From assembly GCA_964397015.1 (NCBI GenBank), contig CAYNHL010000047.1, positions 1 through 24,569 on the forward strand: 24,569 nucleotides of DNA. The letters are read 5' to 3'. The notes beneath the pieces were generated by a model. That model made no database searches. It saw only the letters and a program-made list of their open reading frames with translations, and was not told the DNA's origin. The position numbers and the translations under genes are program-made. Positions 8,759 to 16,207 of this stretch are shown in pieces. Every line of letters starts with the position of its first letter. The first letter of the stretch is position 1. This DNA is from MADRE2 sp964397015. Its GTDB lineage: Bacteria > Desulfobacterota > Desulfobacteria > Desulfobacterales > Desulfobacteraceae.

Positions 8759-9757
8759 TCAGCCTGTTTCCGGCTCGTCTTCCAGGTCGTTGAGATCATA
8801 TCCGGGGTAGAGCTTTTCAAAGCAGTCCGGACAGATGCTGTGGGAAAAAAGGGCTTCTGAAAAATATTTTTCAACACTGACCCATTGCTGTTCCTGGGTA
8901 CGGATATTTTTGCAGCTTGCACAGATGGGTACCAGGTGGGTGGTTCCCTGCTTTTTGTTTTTTAAAAATATCTTGTATTTTTCCCTGAGCGCCACCTGAC
9001 GGGAAATATCCCGTATCAAGGCGATAGCCCCTTTATAGGTGGTTCCGTCAAACATGGGGCTGCAGAGAAATTCGGTATGGACCATGTGCCCGTCATGGTG
9101 CCTGAGCTTGATTTCATACCGGCTGGTCTGGCCTTTCTGCCTGAGATAGGTCTGTGACAAAATGGTGTTGAAGTTTTCCATGTCCGTGATATCTTCAAGA
9201 TTTTTCTGTAACAGTACCGATTTTGAGTATCCCAGAATATCACAGGCAGCCTGGTTTACATAGGTCAGGTTTTCATTCTCGTCCGCGGTGAATACCCCTT
9301 CGGCAATATTTTCCGTAATGGAACGGTATTTTGCTTCGCTTTTTTCAAGCTGCCGGCGGTAAGCCTTGTTTTCACGGTTCAGCCGGGCGTTTTCAAGAAC
9401 CCGTTGAATAACTCGGCTGATGGTGTTCAGGTCTTCCACCGGCTTGGTGATATAGTCCCTGGCTCCCATGCGCATGGCCTCGATGATATCTTCTTTTTTT
9501 CCGGCTCCTGAAATCACAACCATGGGAAGATCCGGGTCGGACTCCTGAACAGCCTCCATGACATCCAGGCCGTCTTTTTCAGGCATCCGCAGGTCGGTCA
9601 GGACAATGTCCACCTGGTTTGCACCGAGCTTCTCAAGGCCGAGCTGTCCGTTTTCAGCTGTCAGGACATGGTATCCTTCGTCTTCGAAAAAAGATGCCAG
9701 GCTTTGGCGAATGGAGATTTCATCATCGATGATAAGTATGGTGCAGCGGGTCGCCAT
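8759..9757 (-). CDS. Response regulator receiver-PAS protein with C-terminal Cys/His module
   Basis: A 332-residue signalling protein. Residues 5-120 form a CheY-like receiver with D11/D12, phospho-acceptor D55 ('TDLRMP') and K105 ('TKP'). A coiled linker (about 120-140) leads to a PAS domain (about 140-258, 'GVFTADENENLTYVNQAA') ending in a PAC-like 'GAIALIRDISRQV'. The last 56 residues hold C279-x2-C282, H306-x2-C309-P-x-C312, which looks like a zinc or Fe-S site. There is no DNA-binding, kinase, GGDEF or EAL output domain, so it probably acts by protein contact. It is the last gene of the phoH operon, starting 10 bp after pdxJ with AAAGGAA upstream. The partner histidine kinase is not in the window. 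Confidence 0.85.
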   Translation of the reverse strand: MATRCTILIIDDEISIRQSLASFFEDEGYHVLTAENGQLGLEKLGANQVDIVLTDLRMPEKDGLDVMEAVQESDPDLPMVVISGAGKKEDIIEAMRMGARDYITKPVEDLNTISRVIQRVLENARLNRENKAYRRQLEKSEAKYRSITENIAEGVFTADENENLTYVNQAACDILGYSKSVLLQKNLEDITDMENFNTILSQTYLRQKGQTSRYEIKLRHHDGHMVHTEFLCSPMFDGTTYKGAIALIRDISRQVALREKYKIFLKNKKQGTTHLVPICASCKNIRTQEQQWVSVEKYFSEALFSHSICPDCFEKLYPGYDLNDLEDEPETG

Positions 9758-9767
9758 CAGGTTCCTT

Positions 9768-10487
9768 TTAAAGTTCGCGGATCAGGTTTTTCATGTCCCT
9801 GACCGCCTGTTCCATGCCGGTCAGAACGGCCCGGGACACTATGCTGTGGCCAATACTGAACTCGCCTATTACATCGAGCCCCCTGAATGCCTTTATGGTG
9901 TTGTAACAGATGCCGTGGCCTGCGTTGACACCAAGCTTGAGTTTTTCACCCATCCGGGCTGCATCTGTTATACGGGACATTTCGTGTGCCCGCTGCCGGC
10001 CGTTGTTTGCTTCGCAGAAAGCCCCGGTATGGATTTCTATCATGTCTGCATCCAGCCTGTGGGCCATTTTGATCTGATCCAGGTCAGGGTCGATAAAAAT
10101 GCAGGTTTTGATGCCCGCGTTCTTGAGTGTGCTGACTGCCTCCTTGACGTTTTGCTGGTGGGATATTATATCCAGCCCGCCTTCTGTGGTCAGCTCCTCT
10201 CTTTTTTCAGGGACAAGGGTGACACAGTCGGGTTTGATGTCCAGTGCAATGTTGAGCATGGCATCTGTAGCCGCCATCTCGAGGATGAGCCTTGACTGTA
10301 CGATGCTGCGCAATATCCTGACATCCCGTTCTTTGATATGGCGCCGGTCCTGTCTTAAATGAACCACGATTCCGTCGGCACCCCCGGTCTCCGCCAGGAC
10401 AGCTGCCGCAGCAGGCTCGGGATATTTGATTTTACGGGCCTCTCTTAGAGTGGCTACATGATCTACGTTTACAGCAAGTTCTGCCAT
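9768..10487 (-). CDS. pdxJ: Pyridoxine 5'-phosphate synthase
   Basis: The 239-residue protein is of normal length for PdxJ, the TIM-barrel enzyme that condenses 3-amino-2-oxopropyl phosphate with 1-deoxy-D-xylulose 5-phosphate to form pyridoxine 5'-phosphate in the DXP-dependent vitamin B6 pathway. Signature segments are 'NVDHVATLREAR' (7-18, with H10), 'VHLRQDRRHI' (42-51, with H43), the catalytic-glutamate segment 'LEMAAT' (E70), 'TTEGGLDI' near residue 100, and 'NAGHGICYNT' in the C-terminal third. A strong ribosome site (AAAAGGAGG) precedes the ATG. It lies 12 bp downstream of ybeY, in one operon with the phosphodiesterase and phoH. In many proteobacteria acpS follows pdxJ; here a receiver-PAS gene does. 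Confidence 0.97.
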   Translation of the reverse strand: MAELAVNVDHVATLREARKIKYPEPAAAAVLAETGGADGIVVHLRQDRRHIKERDVRILRSIVQSRLILEMAATDAMLNIALDIKPDCVTLVPEKREELTTEGGLDIISHQQNVKEAVSTLKNAGIKTCIFIDPDLDQIKMAHRLDADMIEIHTGAFCEANNGRQRAHEMSRITDAARMGEKLKLGVNAGHGICYNTIKAFRGLDVIGEFSIGHSIVSRAVLTGMEQAVRDMKNLIREL

Positions 10488-10499
10488 TTTTCCTCCTTT

Positions 10500-10964
10500 T
10501 CAAAATGCATCGAGCAAGGTGTTGTCTTCAATGATTCTGAGCAGTTCCAGGCTCTTTTCTGTCATGGTTTCCGCCTGTTTTTCTCCTTTTTCATGGTCAA
10601 ATCCAACAAGGTGGAGAATACCGTGGACCAGGAGTTGTGACAGCCTTTCCTCCAGTTTGATACCGGCATCTATAGCCTCTCTTCGGGCAAAGGGAATCGA
10701 TATGACAAGATCGCCGAGAAGCCCGGGGTTGACACCGGCACATTCTCCTTCCTGCATGGGGAAGGAAAGTACATTGGTAGGTTTGTCGATCCCCCGGTAG
10801 GTCCTGTTGAGCCCGGTGATCGCATCATCGTCCATGAGAACCACGGAGAGTTCGCAGTTATTATATCCCAAGGCGTTTAAGATCTGTTCGGTCTTTTTGC
10901 GAACCCTGCTGACGTCCACTTTCAGGTTTTGCTGGTTGTCTATTAGAATCCCTGGTGTTTCCAT
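10500..10964 (-). CDS. ybeY: Endoribonuclease YbeY (16S rRNA maturation/quality control)
   Basis: This 154-residue single-domain metalloprotein has the UPF0054 zinc signature 'HGILHLVGFDH' at 114-124 (H114, H118, H124). It also has 'TYRGIDKPTNVLSFP' (55-69) and 'LGDLVIS' (83-89), all diagnostic for YbeY. The family is needed for 16S rRNA 3'-end processing and 70S ribosome quality control. The start codon lies 104 bases inside the 3' end of the upstream phosphodiesterase gene, in an A-rich tract (A6-G-A7) with only a weak ribosome site, so translation may depend on coupling to the upstream gene. The protein aligns with YbeY from near its first residue, so a later start is unlikely. The order phoH, 7TM-HD gene, ybeY is conserved in many bacteria. 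Confidence 0.95.
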   Translation of the reverse strand: METPGILIDNQQNLKVDVSRVRKKTEQILNALGYNNCELSVVLMDDDAITGLNRTYRGIDKPTNVLSFPMQEGECAGVNPGLLGDLVISIPFARREAIDAGIKLEERLSQLLVHGILHLVGFDHEKGEKQAETMTEKSLELLRIIEDNTLLDAF

Positions 10965-13248
10965 TTTTTTCTTTTTTCTTTTCCTGGGGTTTGTCTGAGT
11001 ACTCGATCCGGTGGTGGTATATGCTGGTCAATATATTATTGAAGCTCTTGGCAATTTCATGCAGGTCTTTCAGGGTGAGTTCGCATTCTTCGAGCTGGCC
11101 GTCCGCAAAAATATTGTTGATCAGTTCCTTGACACGCCCCTTGATCCGTGATGGGGTCGGCCTTTCCAGTGCCCGGACGGCCGCCTCTACCACGTCGGCC
11201 AGCATGACGATCCCCGCTTCTCTTGTCTGGGGCCTGGGGCCGGGATACCTGAAGTCGTCTTCATTGATGTTTTCGTTGCCGCCTGCCAGGCTTTTATTGT
11301 AGAAATATTTTATCAAAGAAGTGCCGTGGTGCTGCTGGATACCGTCAACGATTTCCTTGCCCAGCTTGTTTTTCCTGGCAAGTTCCACTCCTTTTTTGAC
11401 GTGCTGGATCAAAATCAGGGCTGACATGTTGGGGGAAAGTTTATCATGGCGGTTTTTTCCGTCCGCCTGGTTTTCAATGAAATACAAGGGCTTGTCCAGT
11501 TTGCCGATATCATGGTAATATCCCGTGACTTTGGCAATCAGGCTGCTGGCCCCTATCGCGGATGCCGCCGCCTCGGCCAGGGTGGCTACGATGACGCTGT
11601 GGTTGTAAGTGCCGGGAGCCTCGATCATGAGCTGTTTGATGACCGGCTGGTCAAGGCTCGAGAATTCCATGAGCTTGATTTCCGTGGTATAGTCAAAGGC
11701 CAGCTCGATCAGGGGCATGAAGCCGGTGGTCAGAATACCGGCAAGGATGCCGCCTGTAAATGCCATTAGCATTTCGACACCCATTGTGGACAGTGCCAGC
11801 TGGTTCAATGTATAAAGGTTCAGTGCAAGGGCCAGGAGTACATTGAACGTGGCCAGCTTGAAACTGGCAATGATGAAATCCTTTCTTTCCTTGTTCCGGC
11901 TCACCCAGTAGGCTGCGGCAATACTGCTTAAAAAATAGAAAATAAATACTTCAAAATTGTTGGAAAAGTTCAGTGCGGTCAAAAGGGAAATCAAAACGGA
12001 AAAATAAAGGGCGGTTTGAAATCCCAGAAAGAGACAGACTGTCATTGCGCCGGCAGACACCGGCAGGAACATGTATATGGAAGAAAAACCGATTTCAAAA
12101 GGCAGCACCCCCTCTGCCGACTGGGTGATTGGAACTGCAAACCTGACCATTATCAAATACAGGATCAGCCAGAGCGACAAGAAGGTTACATGCTTGTTAT
12201 GATCCTGCCGGAGGGCGGGGTCATGTCTTATAAACAGGATGTATATTGCCAGCAGGCTCGCAAGTGCGATGATTGTTTTGCCTGCGACGGAAATGAGCAG
12301 GTTCTTTTTTTCTGTCTGTGCGGCCAGCGCATTGAGTTTTACCAGTTTGACCGGGTCTACCCTCTCTCCTTCCCTGAGAATCATTTCACCGGTCTTGATC
12401 TTGTACAGTACCGGTTTGATCAGTGATTGCGCTTCCTGCATCCTGCGCTGGGTTTCATTTTTATTCAGGGTGATGTTCGGCTGGATCAGCCGCTGGGAGA
12501 TATCCACAATAAGGTTACGCAAATTGTAGTTCATGTCCTTGAGCAGCGGTTGACCGATTATGCGGACCATGGCCTTGGCCTGGTCAGGACTGTAGAAGAC
12601 CTTGAGGGATGTTGCAATTCTTTCTTCACCGGTCTGTATCGTCCTGAGCATGATACCCTTGTGCTCTTCTTTGAGAAGCAGGTCTTTATTGGCTACCACA
12701 CCGTTTGTCAGTATCTTGTCAACTATGGTTTTGATGTTTTGGGAGATCTTTTCGGAAAATTCGTGCTTGTAGAGGATAGCGTAGGCATCTTCGCCGACGG
12801 TAATGCCCAGCTTTTCTTCAAATGCCTCCCGGGTACCCATGACAATGGATTCCGCCGGCGATGGTTCCTTCGAACCTACAACCTGCTGACCTTCCTGTGA
12901 GTTGATCAGGGACCTGGGAATTTCAAATGCCTTGTCTATGTTGTCGAGGATGGAAGTCAGCAGGAGGGTGTCATGGTCATAGACCATTCTTACATCTTCC
13001 CGGACCTGTATTTTTTTCTGAAGGGTGGCCTCTTCATCTTCTATAAAGAAATTTTTCGGGGCCTTGATATCCCTCAGGGCCACATCCCCGACTTCATAGG
13101 AATAGGATACCACGGTCTGCCGGGGGAAATGGACAATGGTGAACAAAAGCATTATCAGGACCAGTGCCCCGGCCGGCAGAAACGAAGTGGTGTTGAGAAA
13201 CGCCCGGATCCTGTTGATCAGGGTGGTTTCCTGTTTATTTTTTTTCAT
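10861..13248 (-). CDS. 7TM-HD family phosphohydrolase, PgpH-like (probable cyclic-di-AMP phosphodiesterase)
   Basis: A 795-residue membrane protein with the PgpH (YqfF) layout: one N-terminal membrane span (about 22-40), an extracytoplasmic 7TMR-HDED domain (about 45-310), seven membrane spans (about 318-520), and a cytoplasmic HD domain (about 535-745). The two-metal ligands are visible as H550, H579-D580 (YYHDIGK), H616, H640-H641 (QQHHGTS) and D685 (MLADVVEAA). Characterised members in Firmicutes hydrolyse cyclic di-AMP to pApA. The final 45 residues are a charged, low-complexity tail read from the same DNA as the start of ybeY. The start overlaps the end of phoH by 14 bp, so the two are translationally linked. 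Family firm; substrate inferred. Confidence 0.93.
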   Translation of the reverse strand: MKKNKQETTLINRIRAFLNTTSFLPAGALVLIMLLFTIVHFPRQTVVSYSYEVGDVALRDIKAPKNFFIEDEEATLQKKIQVREDVRMVYDHDTLLLTSILDNIDKAFEIPRSLINSQEGQQVVGSKEPSPAESIVMGTREAFEEKLGITVGEDAYAILYKHEFSEKISQNIKTIVDKILTNGVVANKDLLLKEEHKGIMLRTIQTGEERIATSLKVFYSPDQAKAMVRIIGQPLLKDMNYNLRNLIVDISQRLIQPNITLNKNETQRRMQEAQSLIKPVLYKIKTGEMILREGERVDPVKLVKLNALAAQTEKKNLLISVAGKTIIALASLLAIYILFIRHDPALRQDHNKHVTFLSLWLILYLIMVRFAVPITQSAEGVLPFEIGFSSIYMFLPVSAGAMTVCLFLGFQTALYFSVLISLLTALNFSNNFEVFIFYFLSSIAAAYWVSRNKERKDFIIASFKLATFNVLLALALNLYTLNQLALSTMGVEMLMAFTGGILAGILTTGFMPLIELAFDYTTEIKLMEFSSLDQPVIKQLMIEAPGTYNHSVIVATLAEAAASAIGASSLIAKVTGYYHDIGKLDKPLYFIENQADGKNRHDKLSPNMSALILIQHVKKGVELARKNKLGKEIVDGIQQHHGTSLIKYFYNKSLAGGNENINEDDFRYPGPRPQTREAGIVMLADVVEAAVRALERPTPSRIKGRVKELINNIFADGQLEECELTLKDLHEIAKSFNNILTSIYHHRIEYSDKPQEKKKEKNGNTRDSNRQPAKPESGRQQGSQKDRTDLKRLGI

Positions 13249-14188
13249 AGGCTCCGATTATCTTGGATACCAGGGGATGCCTGACCACATCTTCCTTGGT
13301 GAAGTGGACAAATTCAATCCCCTTTATTTTTTTTAAAATGGTTCCGGCCTCGACCAGTCCCGATTTTTTTCCTCTGGGCAGATCGATCTGGGTGATGTCG
13401 CCGGTTATAATGGCCTTGGAGCCGTAACCTATGCGGGTCAAAAACATTTTCATCTGTTCGGAGGTCGTGTTCTGTGCCTCGTCCAGAATGATAAAGGCAT
13501 CGTTCAGTGTCCGGCCCCGCATAAAGGCCAGGGGGGCGATTTCGATCACCTGGTTTTCAATCAGCTGTCTTGCCTTTTCAAAGGCAATCATGTCATACAG
13601 TGCATCATACAGTGGTCTGAGGTATGGGTTGATTTTTTCCGCCAGGTCACCGGGAAGGAATCCAAGGGCTTCTCCTGCTTCCACGGCCGGGCGGGTGAGG
13701 ATGATGCGATTGACCTCTCCATTTGAAAAAGCGGCTACTGCCATGGCCATGGCCAGGTAGGTTTTCCCGGTTCCTGCAGGCCCGATGGCAAACAGAAGGT
13801 CATTTTTGGAAATGGCATTGACATATGTCTGCTGGGTTATGGTTTTCGGAGTAATGGCTTTTTTCTTTTCAGTCAAAAAAACGGGTGTGCAAAAAAGCTG
13901 TTTCAGGGGGTATTGAGGATTTTTTTTCAGTATTCTGATTGCGGCATCGATGTCTTCCTGGGCAAAGGATATCCGCTGGGACAGTAGGTCATACATCTGT
14001 GACAGCAGTTTTGCGGCAATATCAGTGTCTGAAGGGTCACCGCTGACACTGACATCATTGCCCCTGGTATTTATTTTTATGTTCAAAGCCGAGGATATCC
14101 GGGTTAGGTTATGGTTGTGGTGTCCGAAAAGCTCCCTGGCAATGTCGATGTTCTGGAAATGAATTGTTTCCATATGGATAAGGTGCAT
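13235..14188 (-). CDS. phoH: PhoH family protein (KH-like domain plus P-loop ATPase)
   Basis: A 317-residue cytosolic ATPase of the PhoH/PhoL family, implicated in RNA metabolism and linked by gene order to ybeY. An N-terminal KH-like region (about 12-75, 'LTRISSALNIKINTRGNDVSV') is followed by the helicase-like P-loop domain. This has Walker A GPAGTGKT at 136-143, 'LTRPAVEAGEALGFLPGD' (164-181), Walker B 'ILDEAQN' at 234-240 and 'TGDITQIDLP' at 262-271. Two start codons are possible, 14188 and 14173. The second gives 'METIHFQNID', which is closer to typical family N-termini; neither has a clear ribosome site. This is the first gene of the five-gene minus-strand operon, and it is divergent from cvpA. 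Confidence 0.93.
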   Translation of the reverse strand: MHLIHMETIHFQNIDIARELFGHHNHNLTRISSALNIKINTRGNDVSVSGDPSDTDIAAKLLSQMYDLLSQRISFAQEDIDAAIRILKKNPQYPLKQLFCTPVFLTEKKKAITPKTITQQTYVNAISKNDLLFAIGPAGTGKTYLAMAMAVAAFSNGEVNRIILTRPAVEAGEALGFLPGDLAEKINPYLRPLYDALYDMIAFEKARQLIENQVIEIAPLAFMRGRTLNDAFIILDEAQNTTSEQMKMFLTRIGYGSKAIITGDITQIDLPRGKKSGLVEAGTILKKIKGIEFVHFTKEDVVRHPLVSKIIGAYEKK

Positions 14189-14280
14189 GTTATTTGGTTA
14201 AAGGTCAATAAAAATCTTGACTAAAAACGGCAATGATTGTTAACAGAATAATCTTGAAATGTAAATATACAAGGCAACCA

Positions 14281-14802
14281 ATGAATTATTTTGACATTGC
14301 TGTTATCGTTATTATCGCTTTTTGCCTCATACGCGGACTGTTCCGGGGCCTTATCCGGGAAGTTACCGGTATTATAGGTGTCATTGCAGGGTTTTACGGC
14401 GCATATACCTATTATGAAATGGCCGCTGCATTCCTGGCCCGGTGGATTCATACACCCGTATACCAGAACCTGGCGGCTTTCTTCCTGTTGTTCTGCATCA
14501 TACTTGTTGCGGTCAGCCTGGCTTCACTTTTAATTCGTGCCCTGCTGAAAGTGGTTTTTTTAGGGTGGGTGGATTTTTTGTTCGGCATGTTTTTTGGAGC
14601 GGCAAAGGGTCTTTTGATAGTTGTGGTTATCTTCATCATGATCACCACTTTCTGGCCCGGTAATTCAGCGTTGTTGTCCAGGTCGGCTTTTGCCCCCCAT
14701 GTGGCCGAGGTTGCCAGTACCCTGATGGTGGTTGTTTCAAAGAATTTTAAGGCAGAATATTTCAAAGAGCTTGAAAAGGTGAAACAGCTGTGGAAACCCT
14801 GA
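14281..14802 (+). CDS. CvpA family membrane protein
   Basis: A 173-residue inner-membrane protein of the CvpA/colicin V production family. It starts 'MNYFDIAVIVIIAFCLIRG' and has 'RGLIREVTG' in the first loop, a family hallmark. About four hydrophobic segments can be seen, near residues 5-20, 25-45, 60-85 and 100-125, followed by a soluble C-terminal tail. Family members are linked to envelope homeostasis, but their molecular function is not settled. I chose the ATG at 14281 over the in-frame ATG at 14233 because AAGG lies 8-11 bases upstream and CvpA proteins normally begin at this segment. The stop overlaps the mazG start by 13 bp. The 92-bp divergent gap with phoH should carry the promoters, but I see no convincing boxes. 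Confidence 0.85.
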   Translation: MNYFDIAVIVIIAFCLIRGLFRGLIREVTGIIGVIAGFYGAYTYYEMAAAFLARWIHTPVYQNLAAFFLLFCIILVAVSLASLLIRALLKVVFLGWVDFLFGMFFGAAKGLLIVVVIFIMITTFWPGNSALLSRSAFAPHVAEVASTLMVVVSKNFKAEYFKELEKVKQLWKP

Positions 14803-15614
14803 CCCCGATTTTTGACATCATCCGCAGGCTCCGCGGACATGGCGGATGTGACTGGGACCGGCGGCAGACCGCCGAGTCCATGCTCAGGTGCCTGATTGAA
14901 GAGGTCTATGAGCTGCAGGATGCAATCGTGGCACAGGACCTGGAAAATGTCTGTGAAGAAATCGGAGATGTACTGTTCCAGCTGGCCTTTATTATTCAGA
15001 TATACCAGGAAACCAGGCAGGTGAGTTTTGCCGGGATTGTCGATGAAATCAGTGCCAAGATGATCCGGCGCCACCCCCACGTTTACGGGGATGCCGTTGT
15101 TAATGACGACAGGCAGTTGAAGAAAAACTGGGAGCAGATCAAGAAAGCCGAAAAGCATGGCAAAGCTGAAAAGCACGGCCGCAGTTACATGGCCAGGGCA
15201 TCGGCCCTGGATGGTATCCCTTCAGGCATGCCGGCCCTGTCCAGGGCGTGGCAGGTATCAAAGGCCGCTGTAAAAGCGGGGTTTGACTGGGATGATATTC
15301 AGGGGGTAATTGGTACGTTGAAAGAAGAGATCCTAGAATTCGAGACCGCACTTGACTCTGGAACATCCCGCGAGGCCCTGGTGGAAATGGGAGATGTTTT
15401 TTTCACACTGGTGAATGTGGCCAGGTTCGCCGGCATCTATCCTGAAACAGCCCTTTCTGCGTCCACGGCAAAATTTGAAAACCGTTTCAGGCACCTGGAA
15501 TCCATTGCAGGACAGCAGGGTGCTGCGCTGGACAGCCTGGAAAGAGAGGAGATAGACCGCCTGTGGGAAGAGGTGAAACAGATTACGCCAGGTAGTCCCC
15601 GCGCTGGAATTTAA
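14790..15614 (+). CDS. mazG: Nucleoside triphosphate pyrophosphohydrolase MazG
   Basis: The 274-residue protein has two MazG all-alpha NTP-PPase domains, as in E. coli MazG, which converts (d)NTPs to (d)NMPs plus pyrophosphate and acts in house-cleaning and stress control. Domain 1 has 'CDWDRRQT', E37-E38-x2-E41, E56-E57-x2-D60 and 'RRHPHVYGD' (93-101). Domain 2 has E179-E180-x2-E183 and 'EMGDVFF' (199-205). The linker contains a tandem duplication, KAEKHG-KAEKHG (119-130), encoded by two near-identical 18-bp units, where related proteins usually have one 'KKAEK' segment. The GTG start is supported by the canonical 'RRLRGHGGCDWD' N-terminus and the overlap with cvpA. The 3' end overlaps the convergent orphan gene by 32 bp. 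Confidence 0.94.
   Translation: METLTPIFDIIRRLRGHGGCDWDRRQTAESMLRCLIEEVYELQDAIVAQDLENVCEEIGDVLFQLAFIIQIYQETRQVSFAGIVDEISAKMIRRHPHVYGDAVVNDDRQLKKNWEQIKKAEKHGKAEKHGRSYMARASALDGIPSGMPALSRAWQVSKAAVKAGFDWDDIQGVIGTLKEEILEFETALDSGTSREALVEMGDVFFTLVNVARFAGIYPETALSASTAKFENRFRHLESIAGQQGAALDSLEREEIDRLWEEVKQITPGSPRAGI
15144..15179 (+). repeat. 18-bp tandem duplication inside mazG
   Basis: Units 15144-15161 and 15162-15179 differ at only two positions, both third codon positions. They encode KAEKHG twice, in the linker between the two MazG domains. The reading frame is kept. Confidence 0.85.
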
Positions 15615-16044
15615 GGTACTCCCTGTTTGCCGTCAGTGCAGTTTCCCTTGCAATGCGCTTCAGATTTGTATTCAGTTCCGGGTCTTTTTCCGCAGATGCC
15701 AGAAGATCGGCTGCAGCCCTTTGCATATCTTCCATTGCCGGCTCAATCTGTTTCAAGGACAGTCCCGGATCCTGCAGCCTGCCGGCGTATTGATCAAGCA
15801 TATCCAGCAGCCGGGTTGTACGGGCGGAAACATCTGCCGGGGATGCGTGCGCCAGGGAAATGGGTCTCGAGGGGATTTCACCCAGTGCTTGCGTTCCTGT
15901 GCCGGCCGGCTTATTGCGGCTGCCGGTCCTGTCCATTGCGTTTCCCAGAACAGTCTGGAATCCTTCTGTTCTGGAAGAGGGAGTCCCGGTTTTCTGCGTT
16001 TGTGGCATGGATTGCCCGGATTCATTGGATGGATTGATTTTCAT
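15583..16044 (-). CDS. Unrecognised small protein, probable flagellar-regulon member (sigma-54 promoter)
   Basis: I do not recognise this 153-residue protein. The first 75 residues are polar, rich in Ser, Gly, Pro, Gln and Thr, and look disordered. The last 80 or so form a predicted amphipathic helical region ('TTRLLDMLDQYAGRL', 'PELNTNLKRIARETALTA') ending in 'REYLKFQRGDYLA'. No signal peptide, membrane span or catalytic motif is visible. The start at 16044 is chosen because GGAGG lies 8 bases upstream; an in-frame ATG at 16077 would fall inside the sigma-54 promoter. It follows flgM on the same strand after 163 bp but has its own promoter at 16077-16092. A disordered N-terminus with a helical C-terminus is compatible with an export-chaperone or anti-sigma-like role, but that is speculation. 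The 3' end overlaps mazG by 32 bp. Confidence 0.7.
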   Translation of the reverse strand: MKINPSNESGQSMPQTQKTGTPSSRTEGFQTVLGNAMDRTGSRNKPAGTGTQALGEIPSRPISLAHASPADVSARTTRLLDMLDQYAGRLQDPGLSLKQIEPAMEDMQRAAADLLASAEKDPELNTNLKRIARETALTANREYLKFQRGDYLA

Positions 16045-16076
16045 TATAACTGCCTCCTTGTCTTGATTAATTATCA

Positions 16077-16092
16077 AGCAAGAGATGTGCCA
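16077..16092 (-). promoter_or_regulatory. Sigma-54 (RpoN) promoter
   Basis: On the minus strand the sequence is TGGCAC-ATCTC-TTGCT, so GG and GC are exactly 10 bases apart, as required at -24/-12. It matches the TGGCACG-N4-TTGCW consensus at 11 of 12 fixed positions. Transcription would start near 16066, about 20 bases before the ATG at 16044 and just ahead of the GGAGG ribosome site. Sigma-54 commonly drives mid-class flagellar genes in proteobacteria. Confidence 0.75.
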
Positions 16093-16207
16093 TATTGGTT
16101 ATAGAATGAATTTTCAAAAAAACATATTTAATTTCAAGATGTTACAGCATGAAGACGATAAGGTGCAAGGATAATGCATATTTGGGACAGGCAAAATTTT
16201 CACGCTG

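Noticed and set aside
9558..10295. Plus-strand open frame (245 codons) opposite the receiver-PAS gene and pdxJ
   Set aside because: It spans two real genes on the other strand, has no family resemblance and lacks a ribosome site.
14189..14280. Promoter for cvpA from TTGACT at 14217
   Set aside because: No acceptable -10 box at 16-18 bases.
14233..14280. N-terminal extension of CvpA from the ATG at 14233
   Set aside because: The extra 16 residues are basic and not family-like, and the ATG at 14281 has the better ribosome site.
16045..16077. Longer version of the orphan flagellar gene starting at 16077
   Set aside because: That ATG overlaps the sigma-54 -12 element and would lie upstream of the predicted transcript start; the ATG at 16044 has GGAGG.
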